Shown piece after piece: positions 53,910-62,849 of a stretch of DNA of 64,000 bases. The notes beneath the pieces were generated by a model. The model made no database searches. It was not told the DNA's origin and saw only the letters and a program-made list of their open reading frames with translations. Position 1 is the first letter of the stretch. Every line of letters starts with the position of its first letter. A program made the translations under genes and the position numbers. The stretch is from positions 62,001-126,000 of the forward strand of contig NZ_CP041348.1 in the NCBI RefSeq assembly GCF_009834365.1. The letters are read 5' to 3'. The DNA comes from Komagataeibacter xylinus. Its GTDB lineage: Bacteria > Pseudomonadota > Alphaproteobacteria > Acetobacterales > Acetobacteraceae.

Positions 53910-55277
53910 TCAGCGCAACCGGTCAAAGGCGCCTGCCTTGAGGGCGGTCTCGATTTCCTCAAGCGAGCGCCCGCGGGTTTCGGGCACGTAACGCCATATG
54001 AACACAAAGGCCAGCACGTTCAGCCCGGCATACATCCAGAACGTGCCCGCCGCCCCGAGCGCCTGCACCAAAGAGAGCGTGGTAAGCGAGATCAGCAGGT
54101 CGGCTGTCCAGTGGGTCGCGGCCACAAGGCTCATGCCCTTGCTGCGGCATGAGAGCGGATAGACTTCCGCGCCAACCAGCCAGATCGCCACCGACAGGCT
54201 GCCCACGTTGAATATGGCGTAACAGACCACCGCTGCCGCCGTGATCCATGTATTGATGCCATGCGTGGCCCCCTGGGCAAACATGGCACCAAGCACCATG
54301 AGCGATACCGCAGCACCCGGCACCAGCCGCAGCAGCAGTCTGCGCCGCCCCCACGCATCAACCGCCCAACTGCCGAACGCGGTGGAAATGACCATGGCGA
54401 CGCCAATGGCGATCGAGGTCAGCAGCGCCGAACTCTCGCCAAACCCCACGCCTGCAAAAATGGTCGGCGCGTAATACAGCACCGCGTTGATGCCGGTAAT
54501 CTGGCAGAACAGCGCCACCCCTACCGATGCCACCACCGCAGGCCGCACCCATGGCTGCAGCAGGGCCGACCACGGGGCCTGCTCATCATGCATGGCCACG
54601 ATGGCATCGAGTTCCGCGCGCGCTGCCACCGGGTCACGCCGCAGGCGCTGCAGCACGTCAAACGCGCTTTCCAGCTTGCCCTTCATGGCCAGCCAGCGCG
54701 GGCTGCGCGGCAGGAACGACATGCCGCCCAGCAAAATCACTGCCGGAATGACCCCCAGCCCGAACATGAGCCGCCACGACTGCGCGCGGAACAGGTAGCC
54801 TACAATAAACGAGACAAGAATGCCGGTCACGACAGCCAGCTGGAACAGTACCACCATCTGGCCGCGTTTTTCACGCGGAGCAATTTCCGCAATATAGACC
54901 GGTACGATCTGCGAGCACATGCCCACGGCCAGCCCCAGGATGAAACGCGCCGTGACCAGCACCTCCACCCCCGGCGCAAACGATGCCACCAGCGTGCCCA
55001 CGATGAAGACAAGGGCTGCGAACATGATCATGTAGCGCCGGCCCAGCCGGTCCGACAGCGGGGCCGCCATCAGGCACCCCGCCAGCGCCCCGGCCACAAT
55101 GGCCGAGGTCACCACCTGCTGCCCCAGCGTGCCCAGGACAAAATCCGGGGTGATCTGCAGCAGGGCGGCGGAAATGATGCCGGTGTCATAACCGAACAGA
55201 AGGCCACCGGTCGCGGCCACGCCTGCAATCAGGTTGACAATGCCGGAGCTGGAAACCGTTTGACTGTGATGCGCCAT
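53910..55277 (-). CDS. MFS sugar porter (galactose/xylose-proton symporter type)
   Basis: 455 aa, twelve membrane helices. Sugar-porter signatures are GGLLFGYDTGIISAALL, DRLGRRYMIMFAAL, LPRSPRWLAMKG, VDAWGRRRLLLR and the C-terminal PETRGRSLEEIE. It imports a hexose or pentose with protons. Start ATG 62 bp after the MRJP-like gene; together with xylulokinase these form a minus-strand unit, so xylose or a pentitol-derived sugar is a likely substrate. Confidence 0.9.
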   Translation of the reverse strand: MAHHSQTVSSSGIVNLIAGVAATGGLLFGYDTGIISAALLQITPDFVLGTLGQQVVTSAIVAGALAGCLMAAPLSDRLGRRYMIMFAALVFIVGTLVASFAPGVEVLVTARFILGLAVGMCSQIVPVYIAEIAPREKRGQMVVLFQLAVVTGILVSFIVGYLFRAQSWRLMFGLGVIPAVILLGGMSFLPRSPRWLAMKGKLESAFDVLQRLRRDPVAARAELDAIVAMHDEQAPWSALLQPWVRPAVVASVGVALFCQITGINAVLYYAPTIFAGVGFGESSALLTSIAIGVAMVISTAFGSWAVDAWGRRRLLLRLVPGAAVSLMVLGAMFAQGATHGINTWITAAAVVCYAIFNVGSLSVAIWLVGAEVYPLSCRSKGMSLVAATHWTADLLISLTTLSLVQALGAAGTFWMYAGLNVLAFVFIWRYVPETRGRSLEEIETALKAGAFDRLR

Positions 55278-55338
55278 TATTATGCGTTCTTTCAGCTACG
55301 CCGGGTCAGGGCGGAACGGGGCGGTGCGCCCCCGGGGT

Positions 55339-56472
55339 TTATTTCATCGGTATCTTCACCACCAGCCAGGGGCGCTCTTCCATGTCGTGCCCATCATGGA
55401 ACACGGGCAGCCGCCCCCACTGGCCCACGGTCAGCCACAGCGCGTTATCCTTGATGGTCAGGCCATCGGGCGCGATCAGGCGCGGGTCATGGGCCACGAC
55501 CGACAGCTGCCCATCAGGCAGGCGGCGCAGTATGGCGTGGCGTTCGATATCGGTCAGATAGAGGGAATTGTCCGGCCCTGTCGCCATGCCGTCCACCACG
55601 GCGTCTTCCCCTTCATCACGCACGGCCTGTTCGAGCTGCGCGGGCCTGGTGGCGGGATCGGACAGCAATGCGGTCGGTGCGCTGTACAGCCTGCGGCTGG
55701 ACAGGGGCTGCCAGTACAGCGTGCTGGAATCCGCGCTCAGCGCCACGCCGTCAATCCCGCCCTGCCCCATGGCCGGATGCGCCATATCATAACGCAGCAT
55801 TTTGCCGTCGAGTTCCATGGCGAAGCCCTGCTCGGCACGGACGGAAGGCGCGTTTTCAAGCACGCGGCGGGCGTGACCGGTCGCGATATCAACCACGATG
55901 ATGGCCGGGTGGTCCATCTGCGAGGTATCGCTGATAAAGGCGGTGCCCTTCTCGCCATGCGTCAGGTCCACACGCACGTCATTGACGTGGCTGTCGGTGC
56001 GCGTGGCGCCGGTGTCCGGGCCAAGCGCAATGGTGGCGATGATCTGGCCGGTCTTGGGATCCAGCCCGATCAGCGCCGGAGTGGCGGGTGCTGCCTGCCC
56101 CGCCACGGTGCCTTCATCCACGATCCACAGGTGGCCCGATGTATCCACCGTCATGCCAAGGGGGGAAATGAAACGCGCCTGCGTCGCCTCATCGGGGAAA
56201 GGAATGGCCTTGCCCTTGACCAGTTGGCCAAGACGCGGCCCCTTGTGGTCGGCAGCACTGCGGGGGAATGCAATGACCAGACGCCCATCGGGCAGGGCCG
56301 CGATGCCGGAGGGCTGCATGTCGGCAAACCGGGCTACCACGGTTACATTGCCACTTGGTGCCGCGCCATGGTCCACGCTATCTTTGGCATGGGCGCCAGG
56401 CGGCGCGAGCAGGGCGAGCAGCGCAGCCCCGCAGGCATAATGAAGGCGGGAGAACAGGCGTGTTTTCATCAA
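55339..56472 (-). CDS. Secreted MRJP/yellow-family (SMP30-like) beta-propeller protein
   Basis: 377 aa with a signal peptide (CGAALLALLAPPGAHA). Six-bladed propeller features of the major royal jelly protein group: LPDGRLVIAFPRS, GHLWIVDEGT, HVNDVRVD, AFISDTSQMDHPAIIVVD and GGIDGVALSADSSTLYW. Bacterial members are often annotated as L-dopachrome tautomerase-related or lactonase-like. Between xylulokinase and a sugar porter, a periplasmic lactone-hydrolysing role in sugar oxidation would fit, but the catalytic residues cannot be verified by eye. Confidence 0.8.
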   Translation of the reverse strand: MMKTRLFSRLHYACGAALLALLAPPGAHAKDSVDHGAAPSGNVTVVARFADMQPSGIAALPDGRLVIAFPRSAADHKGPRLGQLVKGKAIPFPDEATQARFISPLGMTVDTSGHLWIVDEGTVAGQAAPATPALIGLDPKTGQIIATIALGPDTGATRTDSHVNDVRVDLTHGEKGTAFISDTSQMDHPAIIVVDIATGHARRVLENAPSVRAEQGFAMELDGKMLRYDMAHPAMGQGGIDGVALSADSSTLYWQPLSSRRLYSAPTALLSDPATRPAQLEQAVRDEGEDAVVDGMATGPDNSLYLTDIERHAILRRLPDGQLSVVAHDPRLIAPDGLTIKDNALWLTVGQWGRLPVFHDGHDMEERPWLVVKIPMK

Positions 56473-56561
56473 ACTATATCCATTTCCTTATTCTTGCCCG
56501 ACATGCGTAACATGATCGCCATACGGCCATAACCGTCTTTTTCCACACCCTGTCCGTGCCT

Positions 56562-58031
56562 TCAGGCGGGGCATGTGGCCATCGCTCCACGCAGGGCGGG
56601 ATAGAGCGCGCGATAGCGCGCCAGCGGGGCTGCGTAGGCTTCGGCCATGCCTGCAGCGGGCACAAGCGTCTCTTCTCGCCGGGGTGGCTGGCACACCGTG
56701 CTCACCGCCTCCCCCGTTACAGCAATTCGTGCCAGACGCGCCGCGCCAAAGGCGCCGCCCTGCGCCCCATGCGCCAGGCGGTGCAGCGCAAGCCCGGTAA
56801 CATTGGCAATGATCGAGACCCACAGGCGGCTGTGCGAGCCACCGCCAATCACATCCGCGCCGTTCAGGACAGATCCGGCATCGGCCAGCGCATCGACCAC
56901 ATCGCGCAACGAGAAGGCGACGCCTTCAAGCACGGCCTGCGTCATCTCCGCACGCGTGGTGGCATCTGACAGCCCGGCAAATCCACCGCGGATCTGCCCG
57001 TCATTATGCGGCGTGCGCTCGCCCGAAAGGTAGGGCAGGAACATGACGGGCGAAGGTTGCGTGATCTCGGGCGGCAGTTCGGCCAGCAGGGCGCTTTCCG
57101 TCATGCCGGTCACACGCGCCCACCATGCCAGCGACGACGCAGCCGAAAGTGTTACCCCCATCTGGTGCCACGCAGCGGGCACCGCATGGCAGAAGGCATG
57201 GATGCCACCCTGTGGATGCGGGCGGAAACGGTCGGTCGTGACCCACAGCACGCCCGACGTGCCCAGCGACAGGAAGGACGACCCCGCCTGCACCGCCCCC
57301 AGCCCCACGGCACCGGCGGCATTGTCACCCGCGCCGCCCGCCAGCACCGGGCGACCCTTCATGCCCCAGCGCCGGGCCAGATCGGCATGGAGCAGGCCTG
57401 CCTGCGCCGTGCCCTCGACCACTTCAGGCATGACGCCACGATCAAGCCCGGTGGCGGCCAGCGCCGCATCCGACCAGCACCGCCTGCCTACATCGAGCCA
57501 GAGCGAGCCTGCGGCATCCGACATGTCATCAATCATCTCGCCAGTCATGCGGTAGCGCAGCCAGGCCTTGGGCAGCAGCACATGACGGGTGGCGGCAAAC
57601 ACCTCCGGCTCATGTTCCGCCACCCAGATCAGCTTGGGCGCGGTAAAGCCGGGCATGGCGATATTGCCGCAGACCTGCCGGCTGTCGGGAAAGCGGCGCT
57701 CGAATTCGGCGCATTGCGCAACGCTGCGCAGGTCATTCCACAAAATACACGGCCGCAGCACGCCCCCATCGGCGCCAAGCAGCACGGCACCGTGCTGCTG
57801 CCCCGACAGGCCAATGCCCACGACCTGCGCCATCTCGCGCGGGTTTGCCGCCGCCAGCGCATCCATGGCGAGCAGCAGCGCCTCCCACCAGTCCTGCGGG
57901 GCCTGCTCGCTCCAGCCCGGTCGGGGGGAGGCCACGCGCAGGGGGTGGGCGTGGCTGGCAACAACCTGCTGCCGGTCATCGACCAGCACGGCCTTGAGTG
58001 ATGATGTACCAAGATCCAGTCCGACAAACAT
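56562..58031 (-). CDS. xylB: Xylulokinase (FGGY family)
   Basis: About 489 aa. N-terminal ATPase fold MFVGLDLGTSSLKAVLVD, GIGLSGQQHGAVLL, ILWNDLRS, NIAMPGFTAPKLIWV and the C-terminal FGGY signatures (FLPYLSGERTPHND, and VIGGGSHSRLWVSI). AMPGFTAPKL is typical of xylulokinases. It phosphorylates D-xylulose at O-5 for entry into the pentose phosphate pathway. The frame is open to 58106, but the ATG at 58031 gives the standard N-terminus. First gene of the xylB-MRJP-MFS unit. Confidence 0.92.
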   Translation of the reverse strand: MFVGLDLGTSSLKAVLVDDRQQVVASHAHPLRVASPRPGWSEQAPQDWWEALLLAMDALAAANPREMAQVVGIGLSGQQHGAVLLGADGGVLRPCILWNDLRSVAQCAEFERRFPDSRQVCGNIAMPGFTAPKLIWVAEHEPEVFAATRHVLLPKAWLRYRMTGEMIDDMSDAAGSLWLDVGRRCWSDAALAATGLDRGVMPEVVEGTAQAGLLHADLARRWGMKGRPVLAGGAGDNAAGAVGLGAVQAGSSFLSLGTSGVLWVTTDRFRPHPQGGIHAFCHAVPAAWHQMGVTLSAASSLAWWARVTGMTESALLAELPPEITQPSPVMFLPYLSGERTPHNDGQIRGGFAGLSDATTRAEMTQAVLEGVAFSLRDVVDALADAGSVLNGADVIGGGSHSRLWVSIIANVTGLALHRLAHGAQGGAFGAARLARIAVTGEAVSTVCQPPRREETLVPAAGMAEAYAAPLARYRALYPALRGAMATCPA

Positions 58032-58250
58032 TATTTTTATTCCCGTGCCGTAACTTGCATTGCAGTCGCGGCATTGCTGTTTTTGCTTGTTCAGGACTTT
58101 ACTCAAGACATACCGGCTGCTTTATGGCAAGCACCGGATGGACACCTTATGGTGACCGGAATATGACAGGACGTAATATTGTTACGAGGAACAAAAGTTC
58201 CGCGCCTGATGTTTTACAAAGCTTTTCAAAAACAGTTCATGGATGCATGA

Positions 58251-58300
58251 AAAGTTCTGAGGTGCCGCCTTTTTTCCAAAAAGGCGGCATTCTGAGTGCC
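58251..58300. repeat. Dispersed intergenic repeat, short hairpin copy
   Basis: AAAAGTTCTGAGGT, the hairpin GCCGCCTTTTTT/AAAAAGGCGGC (58264-58288) and ATTCTGAGTGCC. A further GCTTTTCAAAAAC remnant lies at about 58220. It is 3' of acoC and near the xylB promoter. Confidence 0.75.
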
Positions 58301-58310
58301 GATACGGACT

Positions 58311-59453
58311 TTACGCAGTCGCAACCTCATGCCCGATGAAGGCTTCCACAACATTATTGACGGCACTCGCAATTTCAAGCTGCGGCATGTGCCCGATGGC
58401 CGGCAGGATATGGCGGGTCACGCTTCCCGGCAGGCCATCGGCCTGCGCTACTGGCAGGATTTCATCCGCCTGCCCCCAGATCAGGGTCACGGGCATGTCG
58501 GCACCCGCAATTACGGGGCGCAGGTCATCGCCCTGCTTTCCGCCCGGAAAACACGCTTCCGCCACCTTGCGCAATGCGGCTTCCGCCCCGTCCAGCCGCT
58601 TGTAGCGCAGCACGTCATCGGCCATGCGCCGCCCGATCAGCGCCTTGTCATGCACGAGGTATTTCAGCACGTCCTGCACGCTGCGCACGCGGTCGGCCTC
58701 GATGAAGCCGGTAATGAAATCCATGTTGATCTGCGGCCCCAGCCCGGCGGGCGCGATAAGGGTCAGCGACGCCACCTTCGCGGGCTGGGTCCGTGCCAGT
58801 GTCAGCGCAATGCCGCCGCCCAGCGAATGGCCCATGACATGCACGCGCGGCAGGTCGAGATGCGCCAGCAGTTGCGCCGTGACATCGGCAAAGAATGCCA
58901 GCGTGCCCGGCCCCACATCCTTTGATGAACCACCATGCCCCGGCAGGTCGAACGCAATGACGCGCCGCCCGTGTGCCAGGGCCGCGTGGTTGAGCATCCA
59001 GTTCTTGAGGTCGCCACCAAAACCGTGAATGAGCACAAGCGGCGTGCCGTCGCCCGCGCCGCGATCATGCACGCGCAGGCTGTGATTGCCCACCTGTATC
59101 ATCACCGGCTCATCAGCCGCCTCTGCCCCGTCAGGCGTATCGGAGGAGGCGGCAAAATCGGCCTGGAAGCGGGTAATGAACGCCTCGATATCCGCATCCG
59201 CCACTGCCGCATCCGCCACGATGCCGATCAGCGCGCCCACGGGCAGCATCTCGCCATTGGCCGCCACATGCCGGCGCAGCAGGCCAGCCACCGGGCTTTC
59301 GAAGGTATTGGTGATCTTGCTGGTCTCGATATCAACGAGTTCCTCGCCCGTCGTGACCTCGGTGCCGGGCTCGACCAGCCAGCCCGCAATCTTGCCCTCC
59401 GTCATGGCAAGGCCGAATTTGGGCATGGTGATGGGGGTGATGTCGGGGGTCAT
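58311..59453 (-). CDS. acoC: Acetoin dehydrogenase E2 (lipoyl domain plus alpha/beta hydrolase)
   Basis: 380 aa. Residues 1-80 form a lipoyl domain with the lipoylated Lys46 in DIETSKITN. From about 130 an alpha/beta-hydrolase fold follows, with the oxyanion region LVLIHGFGGDLKNW and the nucleophile elbow VMGHSLGGG. This domain arrangement is that of AcoC proteins, which carry the acetyl group from E1 to CoA. Its start lies 1 bp after the acoB stop. No E3 (acoL) is encoded in the window, so a shared dihydrolipoamide dehydrogenase is implied. Confidence 0.92.
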   Translation of the reverse strand: MTPDITPITMPKFGLAMTEGKIAGWLVEPGTEVTTGEELVDIETSKITNTFESPVAGLLRRHVAANGEMLPVGALIGIVADAAVADADIEAFITRFQADFAASSDTPDGAEAADEPVMIQVGNHSLRVHDRGAGDGTPLVLIHGFGGDLKNWMLNHAALAHGRRVIAFDLPGHGGSSKDVGPGTLAFFADVTAQLLAHLDLPRVHVMGHSLGGGIALTLARTQPAKVASLTLIAPAGLGPQINMDFITGFIEADRVRSVQDVLKYLVHDKALIGRRMADDVLRYKRLDGAEAALRKVAEACFPGGKQGDDLRPVIAGADMPVTLIWGQADEILPVAQADGLPGSVTRHILPAIGHMPQLEIASAVNNVVEAFIGHEVATA

Positions 59454-59454
59454 G

Positions 59455-60483
59455 TCACACTTTCTCCGTTACGCGGTGGTTCATGGTGGCAGTGACGGCG
59501 GCCTCGATCTTTTCAACGCTGGGCATGTACAGCGTTTCCAGCACCGTGGCGAAGGGCACCGGCGTGTGCGGTGGCACCACGCGGCGGATGGGCGCACGCA
59601 GGGCATCAAATGCCTCCTCCGCCACCAGGGCCGCGATATCGGTGGCCATGTTGCAGCGCGGGCTCGATTCATCAACAATGACCAGCCTGCCGGTATCAGC
59701 CACGCATTCCAGTATGGTTTCGCTATCCAGCGGTGATGTGGTGCGCGGGTCGATGACCGTGCAGCTTATGCCTTTTTTCGCCAGCCTGTCGGCCGCCTCG
59801 TTAGCCATGCCGACCATGCGACCAAAGGCCACGATGGTCACGTCATCGCCTTCACGCGTCAGGTTGGCCTCGCCAAGGGGGATGGCGTAGGGCTCATCGG
59901 GCACGTCTTCCTCAACATCATACATCACCTTGTTTTCAAGGAAGATGACCGGATCATCATCGCGTATGGCTGAAATGAGCAGGCCCTTGGCCTCGTAGGG
60001 GGAGGACGGAATGACCACCTTCAGCCCCGGAATATGGGTGAACAGCGGATACAGCGCCTGGCTGTGCTGGGCTGCGGCATTGAAGCCCGCGCCGTACATG
60101 GCCCGGATGACCAGCGGCGTGCGCGCCTTGCCGCCAAACATGTAGCGGAACTTGGCCGCCTGGTTCATGATCTGATCAAGGCAACAACCTACGAAATCGA
60201 CGAACATCAGTTCCGCCACCGGGCGCAGGCCGGTCACAGCCGCCCCTGCGGCGGCGCCAATATAGGAGGCCTCGGTAATGGGGGTATCGAGCACACGGGT
60301 CTCGCCAAACTCCTCATACAGTCCCTTGGTCACACCCAGCACGCCGCCCCAGGCATCGGCTGTGCCAGCCGAGCCGCCACGGCCGCCCGCCACGTCCTCG
60401 CCCATCAGGATAACGGTGGGGTCACGGCGCATTTCCTGGCGCAGGGCCTCATTGATCGCCTGCCGGAAGCTTTTCTTGCTCAT
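59455..60483 (-). CDS. acoB: Acetoin dehydrogenase E1 component, beta subunit
   Basis: 342 aa, transketolase-like pyrimidine-binding and C-terminal domains. Motifs: AINEALRQEMRRDPTVILMGEDV (split), DTPITEASYIGAAAGAA, GLRPVAELMFVDF, the DDPVIFLENKVMYD region and VIDPRTTSPLDSETIL. It pairs with AcoA to cleave acetoin using thiamine diphosphate. The ATG follows GGAGAT; spacing to acoA is about 30 bp. Pyruvate dehydrogenase beta is the closest alternative, but the AcoC-type E2 next door favours acetoin. Confidence 0.93.
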   Translation of the reverse strand: MSKKSFRQAINEALRQEMRRDPTVILMGEDVAGGRGGSAGTADAWGGVLGVTKGLYEEFGETRVLDTPITEASYIGAAAGAAVTGLRPVAELMFVDFVGCCLDQIMNQAAKFRYMFGGKARTPLVIRAMYGAGFNAAAQHSQALYPLFTHIPGLKVVIPSSPYEAKGLLISAIRDDDPVIFLENKVMYDVEEDVPDEPYAIPLGEANLTREGDDVTIVAFGRMVGMANEAADRLAKKGISCTVIDPRTTSPLDSETILECVADTGRLVIVDESSPRCNMATDIAALVAEEAFDALRAPIRRVVPPHTPVPFATVLETLYMPSVEKIEAAVTATMNHRVTEKV

Positions 60484-60513
60484 GGGTTATCTCCTTCGTG
60501 CCGTGGGGTAGGG

Positions 60514-61479
60514 TCAGTAACGCACATACACATCGGCCAGCAGGTCGGCCGACTGGGGCAGCGGGTCATCCTTGGCCTGCATCACGGCGGCCTCGATCTC
60601 GTCGGTTACGGCGGCATCGACTTCATCAAGCACGCTGTCCTCGAACAGGCCCGCCTGCGTCACGCGCTCGCGGAACAGTTTCAGGCAGTCATGGTCACGC
60701 TTGGCCTCGGCCACTTCATTGGGGGCACGATAGGTCATGGCGTCACCTTCAAAATGGCCATACCAGCGCTGCAGGTGCACATGCAGCATGACCGGCCCCT
60801 TGCCCGCGCGCGCATGGGCAATGGCCTCGCCCGCCGCCTCGTGCACCGCGAAGTAATCCGAGCCATCGCATTCAATATACGGCATGCCAAAACCCGCAGC
60901 CCGCGCCTTCTGGGTGCCCGCACAGGCAAAGGAAGCGGCCGTGGCCTCGCCATAGCCGTTGTCTTCCACCACGAACACGGCAGGAAGCTGCCAGACGGAG
61001 GCAAGGTTCAGGCTCTCGAGCGTGGTACCTTCATTCGAGGCGCCATCGCCATAGAACGCCACCGCCACGCCGCCATCACGCAGGGTCTTGTGCGAGAGTG
61101 CCGCCCCGCAGATCAGCGGCGGCCCGCCGCCTACGATGCCATTGGCGCCCAGCATGCCGCAGGCGAGATCGGCAATATGCATCGAGCCGCCCTTGCCCCG
61201 GCACACGCCGGTGCTGCGGCCATAGATCTCGGCCATCATGCCCGCCACTTCCACGCCTTTGGCAATGCAGTGTCCGTGGCCGCGATGGGTGCTGGCGATG
61301 GTATCGTTATCGGTCAGGTTGGCGCACACGCCCACGGCGGAGGCTTCCTCGCCGCAATACAGATGCACGAAGCCTGGTATCTCGCCGGTTGCAAATTCGA
61401 CATGCAGACGCTCTTCAAACATCCGGATGGTGCGCATTGCCCGATACGAGCGCAGCAGCGTTTCACGCGCTATTTGCAT
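60514..61479 (-). CDS. acoA: Acetoin dehydrogenase E1 component, alpha subunit
   Basis: 321 aa. ThDP-binding E1-alpha fold: FVHLYCGEEASAVGVC, STHRGHGHCIAKG, the ThDP motif FYGDGASNEGTTLESLNLA, split here, and VVEDNGYGEATA. It starts the three-gene aco operon, divergent from an AcoR-like regulator. The ATG at 61479 has AGGGA upstream. Upstream tandem 15-bp repeats at 61557-61588 may be regulatory. Confidence 0.93.
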   Translation of the reverse strand: MQIARETLLRSYRAMRTIRMFEERLHVEFATGEIPGFVHLYCGEEASAVGVCANLTDNDTIASTHRGHGHCIAKGVEVAGMMAEIYGRSTGVCRGKGGSMHIADLACGMLGANGIVGGGPPLICGAALSHKTLRDGGVAVAFYGDGASNEGTTLESLNLASVWQLPAVFVVEDNGYGEATAASFACAGTQKARAAGFGMPYIECDGSDYFAVHEAAGEAIAHARAGKGPVMLHVHLQRWYGHFEGDAMTYRAPNEVAEAKRDHDCLKLFRERVTQAGLFEDSVLDEVDAAVTDEIEAAVMQAKDDPLPQSADLLADVYVRY

Positions 61480-61556
61480 GGGTCTTTATCCCTGTTTCTT
61501 CCCTGGTCCCGTCACGCATGCCACAGGGCACGCAACCGGGCTGTGGGCAGCACACA

Positions 61557-61588
61557 CGCAAGCCCGTGGCCTGCGCAAGCATGCGGCC
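61557..61588. promoter_or_regulatory. Tandem 15-bp repeat upstream of acoA
   Basis: CGCAAGCCCGTGGCC (61557-61571) and CGCAAGCATGCGGCC (61574-61588) match at 12 of 15 positions, 17 bp apart. On the minus strand each also reads GG-N10-GC ending in TTGC, the minimal form of a sigma-54 promoter. Either an operator pair or promoter elements are possible. Confidence 0.4.
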
Positions 61589-61694
61589 CCGGTGCTTCAC
61601 GCCCATGTGACGGCGGTGGTACGAAGTGTCGCGAAACTGCGCCATGTGGCCGCGTGTTTAGCCGCAACCCCTCCAAACCCTGCAAAGAGACAGC

Positions 61695-62654
61695 ATGCCG
61701 CACGGTTCCGGTTTTCCGCCTGCCTTCCCTGCACGGTCTGCTCCGTCCGTAATCGGGACGGGGCTCGAGGCCTCATGGCGGCGCTGCCAGCACGACTATG
61801 CGCTCGACCCCAGCACGCCCGCGCTGCCCGATGTGCTGTCCGGCACGGAACTGCGCCATGCCTGCCAGCATGCGGGCCGCATGCTGTATTTTGCAGGGCC
61901 GGAAATGGAGCGGCTGCACCACGCGCTTGAACCCGTGGGCTACACCGCCCTGCTGGCCGATACCGCAGGCGTGGTGCTGGCGCATAATGTGGCGGGCACG
62001 CTACAACGCGGCTGCCGCCGGTGGAACCTGTGGCCCGGCGCCGTGTGGCACGAGCGCCATGCAGGCACCAACGGCATTGGCACCTGCCTTGCCGAACAGC
62101 GCAGCATAAGCGTGCACCGCAATGAACACTGGCGCAGTTTCCTGCACGGGCTGACCGGCATTGCAACACCAGTCTATGACGCGACGGGGCGCATGGCGGG
62201 CGCGCTCAATGCCAGCTCCTACCGCCCCTCGCCCGATGGCAGCCTTGGCACGCTCATCGCATCCAGCCTTCTGCAGGCCGCACGCCAGATCGAGCAGGCT
62301 TTTTTCATGGATCTGTATCGTGGCCATACCATCATGCTGCTTGGCGCGGCACAGGGGGCATCGGCGTCCGTGCCCATGATGGCGCTCAACCGTGAGCGGC
62401 ATGTAGTGGGTGCAACCCATGCCGCGCGCATACAGTTGGGCCTGCCGCCTGCGGGCGATGTCAGCCTGTGCCTGATGGAGGAGACCGGCCCCCGCTCGCC
62501 CCTGCGCGATGCTCAGGCCATGGCCATCCGCACGGCCCTTGCCAGCGCGGGGGGCAAGGTGGCGGTGGCGGCAAGGATGCTGGGCATCAGCCGCTCGACC
62601 CTGCACCGCAAGCTGCGTGCCCTTGACGGCACGCAGGCGGCCATGCGGCCCTGA
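61695..62654 (+). CDS. AcoR-like regulator lacking the AAA+ domain
   Basis: 319 aa. N-terminal ASWRRCQHDYALDP, a GAF-like sensory region with WHERHAGTNGIGTCLAEQ and GIATPVYDATGRMAGALNASS, split here, and a C-terminal Fis-type helix-turn-helix (VAARMLGISRSTLHRKLRAL). This matches AcoR activators of acetoin catabolism, except that the central sigma-54-contacting AAA+ module is absent: the GAF part runs through a short linker to the HTH. The frame is open and compact, so it looks like a natural short form rather than a broken gene. Divergent from acoABC, its probable target. Confidence 0.85.
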   Translation: MPHGSGFPPAFPARSAPSVIGTGLEASWRRCQHDYALDPSTPALPDVLSGTELRHACQHAGRMLYFAGPEMERLHHALEPVGYTALLADTAGVVLAHNVAGTLQRGCRRWNLWPGAVWHERHAGTNGIGTCLAEQRSISVHRNEHWRSFLHGLTGIATPVYDATGRMAGALNASSYRPSPDGSLGTLIASSLLQAARQIEQAFFMDLYRGHTIMLLGAAQGASASVPMMALNRERHVVGATHAARIQLGLPPAGDVSLCLMEETGPRSPLRDAQAMAIRTALASAGGKVAVAARMLGISRSTLHRKLRALDGTQAAMRP

Positions 62655-62666
62655 CCGGCCTTCAGC

Positions 62667-62849
62667 TTATCCGTTCACGCACGCTGGAATTCGGGCTACC
62701 GTGGCCTGCCACAGTTCATACCACGGTTCGGCCTCGCGCAGGGTCAGCACCGCACGCCGCATTTCCAGCGGCATGTAGAAATCATCCTCCGGCCAGGACT
62801 GGTGCCAGCCGCCCACAACGGCATCGACATTATCCCGGAACAGAAAGCA
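62667..62849 (-). pseudogene. Possible gene remnant after msrQ
   Basis: Directly after the msrQ stop, in the same frame, 60 sense codons run to a TAA and read like coding sequence: NVDAVVGGWHQSWPEDDFYM and then LREAEPWYELWQAT, with codon use like the neighbours. There is no normal start codon at its beginning; the first ATG is internal. I do not recognise the protein. It may be a decayed gene or the C-terminal piece of a longer ancestral frame. Confidence 0.35.

Noticed and set aside
54261..55454. 397-codon plus-strand frame opposite the sugar porter
   Set aside because: His/Arg/Gln-rich shadow of a well-defined MFS protein.
58311..61479. aco genes considered as a pyruvate dehydrogenase operon
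   Set aside because: The E2 carries an alpha/beta-hydrolase domain after the lipoyl domain, as in AcoC, and the divergent regulator is AcoR-like.
61695..62654. AcoR-like gene considered a pseudogene missing its centre
   Set aside because: The frame is continuous, the domains are joined cleanly and the codon use is normal; short GAF-HTH regulators are a plausible natural form.
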